Shown here: piece after piece, positions 7,740-14,117 of the stretch
How the letters are laid out: each line of letters opens with the position of its first letter
How positions within the stretch are numbered: position 1 is the first letter of the stretch
NCBI GenBank assembly: GCA_964405775.1
Contig: CAYOPG010000045.1
Span: 1 to 17,596, forward strand
Source of the DNA: JAAZFF01 sp964405775
Lineage (GTDB): Bacteria > Verrucomicrobiota > Kiritimatiellia > RFP12 > UBA3636
Length of the DNA stretch: 17,596 nt
Direction of reading: 5' to 3'
Program-made: the position numbers and the translations under genes
Notes under the pieces: model-generated
What the model saw: the letters and a program-made list of their open reading frames with translations, nothing else
Databases searched by the model: none
What the model was told of the DNA's origin: nothing

Positions 7740-8633
7740 ATGAAGCACAAAAAAACAATAAATGCTATTGTCTTGGTTGGTCTGTTCAGTGCGGCATGTG
7801 CGCTATTCCTGCTAAACGAGCGAAAAATGCCAGCTTCAATAATCGAGGATCCAGCAAGAACCAGACAACTTCCTCAAATCCGCACACCATACAACGATGG
7901 CACAGAGACTACTTTTATTATGGAGCGTTCGACTTTAGGGCAGCTGACAAAAACATCGACAGCGGTTATAGAAGGAACCGTTGCCAGTTTTCAGCCCGCC
8001 AATGCGGATGATCCTGCAATCCAAAAGAGTAGGTCTGCTTCTGACTCCGCGCGGGCTGGACTGCTGTTCAAAGTAGAAGTCTTCCCCGGCAGGATGTTTG
8101 GCGGAGAACGGCTTCAAAGCCCCGCTACTGTTTTTTTAACTGTTTTTTTTAATATTCTCGATGTTCCCCAAAAGGGGGATGAAGTCATTGTGTACGTTTC
8201 AGACTATTATTACCCCGGCGATGCTGGTATGTACATTGGTCGCTCAACTGAACTTTGGGGATACAACTTTGAAGACTTACGACATTGGAGAAAGAAACTT
8301 GCCTATAATAGTGTAAATATCACAGAAAGGGGCATTGTGAACCTCCAAGGTGAAGACCGCGATATTCTCGTTCGAATAGCCGAGGGTTATTTCAAGCATC
8401 TGCGTAGTCCCGATAGAAACAGGATGGAATATTTCTGGTTTCTCAATGACTTGACCACAAACGCCAACGAACGTGTCAGGCTGGATTCCAGAACGGACGC
8501 CATTTATCTGCTCAGATCCTGCACGTATGACGAGTTGCGGACGATTGCCGCGTCCGGAAACGCCGATCCCCAATTCAGGGAGTACGCCGAAGCCATCATC
8601 AAAGCGAACCCGCAACCACTGAGTGAAAACTAG
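7740..8633 (+). CDS. Membrane-anchored exported protein following the giant protease, possible OB/NTR-like domain
   Basis: A 297-aa protein with an N-terminal hydrophobic segment (about residues 8-24, NAIVLVGLFSAACALFLL) that serves as a signal anchor. Residues about 60-165 have a strand pattern, STAVIEGTVASF, then LLFKVEVFPG, then PQKGDEVIVYVSD, which resembles small OB/NTR-like beta-barrel proteins. The C-terminal third is helical (RNRMEYFWFLNDL onwards). ATG 7740 is preferred because AGGGG at 7726-7730 lies 9 bases upstream; an ATG at 7731 would add three residues. The start is close to or overlaps the protease stop, so the pair is coupled. It holds the same position as the 305/307-aa partners but has no convincing similarity to them and no C-terminal anchor. 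A T7 and a T8 run lie in the coding sequence at 8131-8150. Function unknown; an inhibitor or immunity role is only a guess. Confidence 0.75.
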   Translation: MKHKKTINAIVLVGLFSAACALFLLNERKMPASIIEDPARTRQLPQIRTPYNDGTETTFIMERSTLGQLTKTSTAVIEGTVASFQPANADDPAIQKSRSASDSARAGLLFKVEVFPGRMFGGERLQSPATVFLTVFFNILDVPQKGDEVIVYVSDYYYPGDAGMYIGRSTELWGYNFEDLRHWRKKLAYNSVNITERGIVNLQGEDRDILVRIAEGYFKHLRSPDRNRMEYFWFLNDLTTNANERVRLDSRTDAIYLLRSCTYDELRTIAASGNADPQFREYAEAIIKANPQPLSEN

Positions 8634-9996
8634 GATCCAGACGGCCAGCCACAGGATGGTGGCCGACGCATTCGGCCATCCGCTGATCACTTCCACCACG
8701 CGCGTCGATGTCATAAAGTTCGACCTCAACCGCACCCGCGCCGTCATGAAGTCGCACGGCCCGGCCACCAACGTTTTCTCCGTCGTTTCATCGGACGGTC
8801 AGCTTGCCGACTGGGAGATTGCCTCGACTGGGCCGATAGGGTATCCGACATACATTTTCGACTCTCTCCAAGCCGCTGAAAATCCGTTCTACTCCGCATC
8901 GCTTGCCGGAGCGGGCGAGGTATATGTAATGCCGGGCGCCCCGCTTCGCACCATGGTCGTTGCGACGCACCCGCTTTACACCAACATAACGCAGACGGCG
9001 GAGCTTGTGGTTGTTGACATCGAGCTTGAACCCATAACAACCGAGACGAACATCTTCAACCGAACCATCAACCCATCCGGTGTGCCTGCGGATGGAGGCT
9101 TCGGAACGTTCAGAATCGCCGTTGAACCAGCCGAGTGGGTGCCAGACGCCGACATAGAGTGGGTTCCATACGATCCTACAAGCGTAAGTTTCTGGAATGG
9201 CAATCCAAATGGGCGTGAAGTGGAGATGGGGCTGTACAACGGGGCATTGCAGACGGTATCGGTTGAAATCAAAGACCTCGTCCACCCCGCTCCGGAAATA
9301 TCGTTTGAGGGGCATAGCCGGAAGACGATACCAGTGAGATTCATGGTAACATGCAAAGATAACGGCACTGAACCTGCAGCAACCTCCACCCAATGCACAA
9401 ACTGGGTAAGTGTGGCCAATGGCATATTAGACCAGATCGGAATATCTCTTACCTTGCAAAGCATTGCGTTTACAAACAGACAGGAGTGGTATGAGCTGGA
9501 CAACGGGAACGAGGTTGCAGTTTCTTCGTTGGTTTCATCCCTTCCCGCTCAAGAAGGTTTTGAGGCCTACGTTGTGGATAAATTTGTATATCCCATATTC
9601 GGCGCTTTTAATGATGAAGGTGGAACAATTTTAAGAGGGGTTTCACCCCCGAATACGCTTGCGCACGAACTGGGGCATCAACTAGGACTGCCCGACATTT
9701 ATACGGACGAGGCCGGTTTTTTTGTGCCAGATAATTATGTAGATCATGCATGGATGCCAGAAGACTGGACGGGAGAGTCGTCTTTGTCTTATTACGTAAA
9801 GGAGTTGAGGCATCATGCATTGGTGCATCGGCTGCTAATGTTTGGCGCCTCAGATGTCACAAAACGCGACATACCACTAGGTGACATATACGGGGTTTGG
9901 TACGAAATGCCAGTAATAACAAACAAAATCCATCACCTAAGTAACGCTCCAGTCGGTAGATCAAGCATGTTAAAGGATGGATATGACCATAAATAA
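8623..9996 (+). CDS. Zinc metalloprotease paralog (HELGHQLGLPD), apparently 5'-truncated
   Basis: A 457-aa protein. Beta-rich, probably Ig-like modules fill residues 20-310, and the catalytic part carries HELGHQLGLPD (His348, Glu349, His352, Asp358), followed by the HAWMPEDW segment with Met378 as a likely Met-turn. This is an HExxHxxGxxD metzincin-type site, and the LPDIY ending is reminiscent of M6 peptidases. A TGA lies immediately upstream in frame (8620-8622), so translation can start only at GTG 8623 (11-bp overlap with the previous gene) or further in, for example ATG 8656. Neither gives a signal peptide, although the family is clearly extracytoplasmic. The N-terminus begins mid-module, comparable to the middle of the giant protease. 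I infer a 5'-truncated copy that may be silent or may need another route for export. Base 8879 onwards pairs with base 1 of the window. Confidence 0.75.
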   Translation: MKTRIQTASHRMVADAFGHPLITSTTRVDVIKFDLNRTRAVMKSHGPATNVFSVVSSDGQLADWEIASTGPIGYPTYIFDSLQAAENPFYSASLAGAGEVYVMPGAPLRTMVVATHPLYTNITQTAELVVVDIELEPITTETNIFNRTINPSGVPADGGFGTFRIAVEPAEWVPDADIEWVPYDPTSVSFWNGNPNGREVEMGLYNGALQTVSVEIKDLVHPAPEISFEGHSRKTIPVRFMVTCKDNGTEPAATSTQCTNWVSVANGILDQIGISLTLQSIAFTNRQEWYELDNGNEVAVSSLVSSLPAQEGFEAYVVDKFVYPIFGAFNDEGGTILRGVSPPNTLAHELGHQLGLPDIYTDEAGFFVPDNYVDHAWMPEDWTGESSLSYYVKELRHHALVHRLLMFGASDVTKRDIPLGDIYGVWYEMPVITNKIHHLSNAPVGRSSMLKDGYDHK

Positions 9997-10008
9997 ATGG
10001 ATTCTTAT

Positions 10009-10932
10009 ATGAACATAAAATATATCACATTGCTAATTATATGCCTTTTGCTACAGACATTTGCCAATGCGAAAGAATATTTCGTTATAACAAAGTTGGA
10101 TTCTAAGTTAATCGGCGATGACAAATCTGCGGCAGTCGATCGCTTCATGAAGGAACATTCTATTAACAGTACCCAGATGATGTCACTGCTCGATGAAAAT
10201 ATAAGAGAGCAACTTCAGTTTACAGGGAATGAGGATATACGGGACTGTGCCGCATCAACAACACTAATAACGATGTCGCATACGGATGTCAAGGAAAGCC
10301 TTCCGCGTCTTCTCAAGTATAGTGGGCAAGATTACCCGGAAACACTTCGTTCTACAGCTATAACACTCTACATACAGCACGCGGGGGATGCGGGTTTTGT
10401 TCTGGCTACAAACGTCATGACACAGCCATGGCGTAGTAGTAGCGAGCACAACCGCATACGCATGGAATACTATGCGCAGGCTAAAGCCGCTTCGTCCAAG
10501 GATCGGGAGAAACACATTGACTTTTTGAAGTGGGCGGTGACGCATTGTGTGTTTGGCAACTGGGCGGCATGGGATGACAACATTGTAGAGCTTGATCCGT
10601 CATGGCGAAGCAATGAACTGCGAAAGGCGGCTGCCGAATTGCAGAAGCAGCGCATCACAACGCCTACTGGCACCAACAACATAATTGAAATCATCCGAGA
10701 CTACGAACTAGCATCTGGCTTGCTCAAACCCGAGCCGCCTCCAGCCGCTCCGGAATCCCCAGAGGCCGCCGTTTCAGAATCCGGTAAAATTACGGCATCG
10801 ACAAGGATGCAAGACACTGCCACGCAACCAATTGAGCACTCCCCTTCACATTGTCGCAGAGCCTTGACAATAGGCGTAGGCGTCATGGTAGTTCTGGCCG
10901 TATTTGTTTTTTGGAAATTCCGCCACAGATGA
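10009..10932 (+). CDS. Exported protein with C-terminal membrane anchor, partner of the unit-3 protease
   Basis: A 307-aa paralog of the 1146-2063 product. The signal peptide covers about residues 1-21 (MNIKYITLLIICLLL, then QTFANA). The body conserves ESLPRLLKYSGQDYPE, DAGFVLATNVMTQ and RSSSEHNRIRM. A Pro/Glu-rich linker follows, then a C-terminal hydrophobic helix (IGVGVMVVLAVFVFW) ending in KFRHR, with a Cys shortly before the helix. ATG 10009 aligns with the start of the paralog; ATG 9997, directly after the protease TAA, would add four residues. No clear Shine-Dalgarno is visible, so coupling to the upstream gene is likely. The first 250 bases are distinctly more AT-rich than the rest and than the paralog, which suggests mosaic ancestry. 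Role unknown, as for the unit-1 partner. Confidence 0.8.
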   Translation: MNIKYITLLIICLLLQTFANAKEYFVITKLDSKLIGDDKSAAVDRFMKEHSINSTQMMSLLDENIREQLQFTGNEDIRDCAASTTLITMSHTDVKESLPRLLKYSGQDYPETLRSTAITLYIQHAGDAGFVLATNVMTQPWRSSSEHNRIRMEYYAQAKAASSKDREKHIDFLKWAVTHCVFGNWAAWDDNIVELDPSWRSNELRKAAAELQKQRITTPTGTNNIIEIIRDYELASGLLKPEPPPAAPESPEAAVSESGKITASTRMQDTATQPIEHSPSHCRRALTIGVGVMVVLAVFVFWKFRHR

Positions 10933-10967
10933 GCACCATGAGGTTTATTGGGGGAAGTTAAATTAAA

Positions 10968-11072
10968 ATGCCACTTGTAGAAACGAACGGTTCAATAGTT
11001 GCATATACTGTCTTCTATCCAGACGGAACACCAATGGATACAAAACAAATCAATCCTGACTCCATCCGATAA
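10968..11072 (+). CDS. Possible 34-aa ORF at the end of the island
   Basis: A short frame, ATG 10968 to TAA 11070-11072, preceded by GGGGGAAG about 10 bases upstream, which is a good ribosome binding site. The peptide contains VAYTVFYPDGTPMD and has no signal peptide or membrane segment. It may be a real small protein or the remnant of another duplicated gene. No family is recognised. Confidence 0.3.
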   Translation: MPLVETNGSIVAYTVFYPDGTPMDTKQINPDSIR

Positions 11073-11085
11073 AACCCAGTTCGGT

Positions 11086-11113
11086 AAAAGAGGAAGGAGG
11101 TGTTTCTCTTTTT
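11086..11113. terminator. Candidate hairpin at the convergent gene junction
   Basis: AAAAGAG (11086-11092) is complementary to CTCTTTT (11106-11112), with two more pairs after one mismatch and a loop of about 7 bases. On the + strand it runs into a short T tract. It lies between the end of the + strand island and the stop of the - strand pqqD-like gene, so it could end transcripts from either side. The stem is AT-rich and weak. Confidence 0.3.
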
Positions 11114-11509
11114 CTAAGACCGTTGAGCCGAAACTGTCGGGACGATGAGGCCGCGGCGAGTGAGGGTCTGGTAGTACTGCCCGAGAAGCGCGCGTGACTC
11201 GAAGAACGTGAGCTTTTCCTTTTCAGCGAATTCGTCAATAAGCTGTTCGAAGTTCTTTTTGCCATCTATTGCCTCGAAGGCTATTTTGCCGACGCCTTCA
11301 AGCAGATAGCGCTTTTTCGTACGTAGTTTGAAAAAGCGGCGAAAAAAATTCATGAAAAGTCCCTCGTACTGAAGTTCCACTTCCACTTCGATTTCGTTAA
11401 GGCCTGCTCCCGGGCGGACAACTGCGCTGGCGTTCCGGAATGGCACTACTTTGAGTGATTGCCGGAAACGCGCTTCTTGCTCTTCTATTGAAAGGGTTTT
11501 TACTTTCAA
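11114..11509 (-). CDS. PqqD-like small protein
   Basis: About 131 aa if started at TTG 11509, which follows the stop of the upstream gene by 4 bases. A longer frame reaches ATG 11614 but would overlap that gene by 101 bases, and its extra Pro/Gln-rich N-terminus looks like a frame shadow. Residues about 68-125 (YLLEGVGKIAFEAIDGKK, then a helix, then LTRRGLIVPTV) fit the PqqD winged-helix fold, which in PQQ and RiPP pathways binds a precursor peptide for a radical SAM enzyme. A basic, aromatic patch (MNFFRRFFKLRTKKR) precedes it. No PqqA, radical SAM or peptide gene is in view, and the neighbours are TonB-system genes, so a RiPP role is not supported here. PqqD-like domains also occur alone with unknown roles. 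It is the last gene of the argF-to-pqqD run. Confidence 0.6.
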   Translation of the reverse strand: MKVKTLSIEEQEARFRQSLKVVPFRNASAVVRPGAGLNEIEVEVELQYEGLFMNFFRRFFKLRTKKRYLLEGVGKIAFEAIDGKKNFEQLIDEFAEKEKLTFFESRALLGQYYQTLTRRGLIVPTVSAQRS

Positions 11510-11513
11510 CCTG

Positions 11514-12143
11514 TCATTCTGCTTTCTTAGGTTTTTCGGGCGTTGCGACGTCTGTGGCCGGGAATATGGAAATCCTGTCTGGGGCGAGGTTTGTATAGGA
11601 CGTGGCTGTGTCAACGACGTTAGTGGTTTTCTGGATCGGAGTCACAGGAGGCGGCCCGATCTCAATTACAGTGTTGCCTTCGATTACCAAACGGCGGGCT
11701 GAGGGGCCTCTGCGTGTGCGCTGCTCTTTTTTGTCCTGTTGGTCGTAGCGCAGGAGTGTGCCGACATCGAGTAAGCGCTTTATCTTCTCAGGCATACCTT
11801 CTTGTTTATTCAGGAGCTCCTCAGTTGCTTTTGCCAGCACACCCTGCGCCTCGATTATCTTAGTGCGGTCAGCGGAGTTTTTAGCAGCTTCCACGGCCGC
11901 CTTAAGCGGATCGAGCGAGGGATCCTGCGCGGCGTTTCGGCGCGCCTCCTTTACATCCCGTGTAAGGCGCTGAAGTTCCATCGTCAGCGTCTTGCGCTCA
12001 TATTCCGTTAGCAAGTCAGGTTCTGCCCGGGCAAGTGGGGACACGGGGATGTTCGGTGGCGGTATGGCTATTGACTCGAAACCGGCAAGGCCGGCCACGA
12101 TAGCCATAATGGCGAAAAGTTGTGTCGTTGTTTTTTTGCGCAC
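11514..12143 (-). CDS. Exported helical protein of unknown function, in the TonB operon
   Basis: A 209-aa protein starting at GTG 12143, with GGAG seven bases upstream; this start lies 4 bases after the TonB-like stop. An ATG at 12167 is in frame but overlaps that gene and has no better ribosome site. Residues 1-26 (MRKKTTTQLFAIMAIVAGLAG) form a signal peptide or anchor. Residues about 42-135 are highly charged and helical (LTEYERKTLTMELQRLTRDV onwards), probably coiled coil. The C-terminus is Pro/Thr-rich and ends in PEKPKKAE. No family is recognised. Its position suggests a periplasmic accessory of the ExbBD/TonB motor. Confidence 0.75.
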   Translation of the reverse strand: MRKKTTTQLFAIMAIVAGLAGFESIAIPPPNIPVSPLARAEPDLLTEYERKTLTMELQRLTRDVKEARRNAAQDPSLDPLKAAVEAAKNSADRTKIIEAQGVLAKATEELLNKQEGMPEKIKRLLDVGTLLRYDQQDKKEQRTRRGPSARRLVIEGNTVIEIGPPPVTPIQKTTNVVDTATSYTNLAPDRISIFPATDVATPEKPKKAE

Positions 12144-12147
12144 GGTT

Positions 12148-12936
12148 CTACTCCAGTTCGAATTCAATGGTTACAGTTTTATACTTTCTCAGAAATCCCG
12201 GAGTCAGATTATTGAAGACGGGGACGGCGATGGCGGCCGACATGGCGGAATCGTCCAACTCCTTGTTGCCAGAGGACGAGACAAGCTTTCTCCCCAGTAC
12301 TGCGCCGGAAGCGCCAAGAGATATTTCTATCGTGGCTGGACGGGCGGTTTTGTTTGCCAGTGGAGGTTGTATCCACCTTGCATAGAGTTCTTTCTTAATG
12401 CTTGCGAGACAACGTTCATTTTCCCCCGGCACGCTTGTGGTTTCGCCGGGAGTAGCTCCCGCTTCCAGAAGCTTCTTGATCTCGGAGGGGGTTAGCTTTG
12501 GACCTTTGGGTGTTTTGACGGTTGTTGTGTTTTTAGGAAGATGGGGGATGATTTCGCGTTTTTTCTTATCAGGTTTCTTTTCGATCACTTTGGTGCTTTT
12601 TTTCACTGGTACCTTTTGATTTTCTTTTTTCTTAGGGGGCTCTGGAGGTGGATCTTTTATCTCGTCAGGCACGGGGTCGGGGGGGGCGGGGATGTCTTCT
12701 TCTTTGAGCGGTTCTGGTTCGGGAGCAGGGACTTCTTCTTCAGGAGTGTCTGTTTCAGCAGCGTCGGCAACCATATCCTCGGGAATCTCCACTGTGAACT
12801 CGATATCCGGCATTGGCTCTTTTTCTCTATTCAAGATGGAGCAACCGTTGATGAAGCCGGAGACGAAAAGAGCCAGAAGCATCGCGGCATGCGTCGCTAG
12901 TGATACTTTGAGTCCTTTTTTGTACGGGGGTGTCAT
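12148..12936 (-). CDS. TonB/TolA-like energy transducer
   Basis: A 262-aa protein with the layout of the TonB family. It has an N-terminal membrane segment (about residues 11-30), a long Pro/Glu then Pro/Lys-rich periplasmic spanner (about 60-150), and a C-terminal domain (about 178-262) with CLASIKKELYARWIQPPL, IEISLGASGAVLGRKLVSSS and a final TIEFELE strand. In the family, TonB passes proton-motive energy from ExbB/ExbD to outer-membrane receptors; TolA instead links Tol-Pal for envelope constriction. The C-terminus looks more like TonB_C, but no TonB-box receptor or Pal/TolB is in view to decide. It follows exbD by 22 bases, and the next gene begins 4 bases after its stop. Confidence 0.85.
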   Translation of the reverse strand: MTPPYKKGLKVSLATHAAMLLALFVSGFINGCSILNREKEPMPDIEFTVEIPEDMVADAAETDTPEEEVPAPEPEPLKEEDIPAPPDPVPDEIKDPPPEPPKKKENQKVPVKKSTKVIEKKPDKKKREIIPHLPKNTTTVKTPKGPKLTPSEIKKLLEAGATPGETTSVPGENERCLASIKKELYARWIQPPLANKTARPATIEISLGASGAVLGRKLVSSSGNKELDDSAMSAAIAVPVFNNLTPGFLRKYKTVTIEFELE

Positions 12937-12958
12937 GGTGCTTCTTAAGAGAGGTGGT

Positions 12959-13363
12959 TTATGGTTCCTGCGTCGCGAGAGCTAATTTTTTTATGCCAAT
13001 TCCGTTTGCCGAATGCGCTATCTCAACGACCTTGCCGTAGTTGACATCGGCGTCACCTCTTATAATGAGTTTTAGTTCGGCATTTTCGGCGTGCAGTGTT
13101 TTAAGCTTGCCAACGAGGTCCTCGGCCGAAATAAAATCTTGTCCGAGGAAAATGCGTCCCTCCTTGTCGATCGTCACGACCGCTGGTTTCTGGTCCGCTT
13201 CGATAGGAGTGGCCTTCCCTTTGGGAAGAGAAACTTCAAACCCTTGTTCAATGAGCGGGAAGGTGATTATGAACGTAATAAGCAGCAGGAACGTCAAGTC
13301 CATCATAGACGTGAGGTTCATTTCGGCTTTGGGCCTGATGGTGCTGCGGTGCCGGCGTGACAT
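12959..13363 (-). CDS. exbD: ExbD/TolR-family biopolymer transport protein
   Basis: A 134-aa protein of normal family length. A short basic cytoplasmic N-terminus (MSRRHRSTIRPKAEMNLTSM) leads into one membrane helix that starts with the conserved Asp22 (MMDLTFLLLITFIITF). This Asp is the proton-relay residue of the family. A periplasmic domain follows, with VVTIDKEGRIFLG and LKLIIRGDADVNYGKVVEI. The start ATG is one base after the exbB stop, with GAGGG about 11 bases upstream, so the two are translated together. It forms the stator-like channel with ExbB and drives the TonB-like protein encoded next. ExbD versus TolR cannot be settled from the sequence. Confidence 0.9.
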   Translation of the reverse strand: MSRRHRSTIRPKAEMNLTSMMDLTFLLLITFIITFPLIEQGFEVSLPKGKATPIEADQKPAVVTIDKEGRIFLGQDFISAEDLVGKLKTLHAENAELKLIIRGDADVNYGKVVEIAHSANGIGIKKLALATQEP

Positions 13364-13364
13364 T

Positions 13365-14114
13365 CTAAACTTTGCCCTCGATGGGGATTATGTGCAGACG
13401 GGCTATATCGGCGACTAGCTCGTCTGTGAAGTTCTCTACCTTGACGGTCGTGGCTCTGACCTTATCGCCTATGTGGTTATAAAACAGACTCGCGGGGATG
13501 GAGATTGCCAGACCGGCGACTGTTGTCAAGAGCGCCCCGGATATGCCGGGTGCGACGGCTTTTACCATAAGCGCGGAGCCGGACTGAGCCATTGCCATGA
13601 ACGACTCCATGACGCCGTACACTGTGCCGAACAAACCGAGCGAAGGGGCGGTTGAGACGCATGTTGCTAGAACTGACATTTTAGATTCAATGAACAGTAT
13701 CTGCTCGGAAAGGTTGCTTTCGGCAACGGCTCTAAGGGACGCCATCTCCGTCTCCGAGATAGCCGTGCCCATGGCTCCAAGCTGCCACGAAACAAAATCC
13801 GTTTCCTGAATGCCGCGCTTGCGCATTATGCTCATGAACTCCTTCATGACCTCGGAATAAATGGTTGCCATGGGTATGCCTGGCGCGAAATTGCCCTGAG
13901 CCTCGATGAAAAGCTGTGACGGGTGCGCGCGGCCGCGGTACTGGCGGCTGAACTTGGTGTTGAGCCGGTCTATAATCTTTATGTCGGAGAGCTTTCCAAC
14001 TATCAACCACAGCGTATAGACAGACAGTGCTACAAGGAGCAGCAGTATGATCTGGTTGACGAAACTGGATGTTGTGTAAGCGTCGAATATGAGGGTCGCG
14101 AGAATTGGCTGCAT
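13365..14114 (-). CDS. exbB: ExbB/TolQ/MotA-family proton channel protein
   Basis: A 249-aa protein with three membrane helices: about residues 19-40, 148-175 and 190-212. The conserved blocks STAPSLGLFGTVYGVMESF (second helix) and ISGALLTTVAGLAISIPASL (third helix) are the family signature and line the proton path with ExbD. The central cytoplasmic loop (about 45-145) holds an AETE-type helical region. The start codon lies three bases after the pyrB stop, with GGGAG about 12 bases upstream, so it belongs to the argF-pyrB transcript. Inner-membrane motor subunit of the TonB or Tol system. Confidence 0.9.
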   Translation of the reverse strand: MQPILATLIFDAYTTSSFVNQIILLLLVALSVYTLWLIVGKLSDIKIIDRLNTKFSRQYRGRAHPSQLFIEAQGNFAPGIPMATIYSEVMKEFMSIMRKRGIQETDFVSWQLGAMGTAISETEMASLRAVAESNLSEQILFIESKMSVLATCVSTAPSLGLFGTVYGVMESFMAMAQSGSALMVKAVAPGISGALLTTVAGLAISIPASLFYNHIGDKVRATTVKVENFTDELVADIARLHIIPIEGKV

Positions 14115-14117
14115 GTG

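Noticed and set aside
1..11072. Transposon or prophage origin of the repeated units
   Set aside because: No transposase, integrase, terminal inverted repeats or phage genes are seen. Duplication by homologous recombination explains the pattern.
11510..11614. Start of the PqqD-like gene at ATG 11614
   Set aside because: It would overlap the upstream exported protein by 101 bases, and the extra Pro/Gln-rich residues look like a shadow of that gene.
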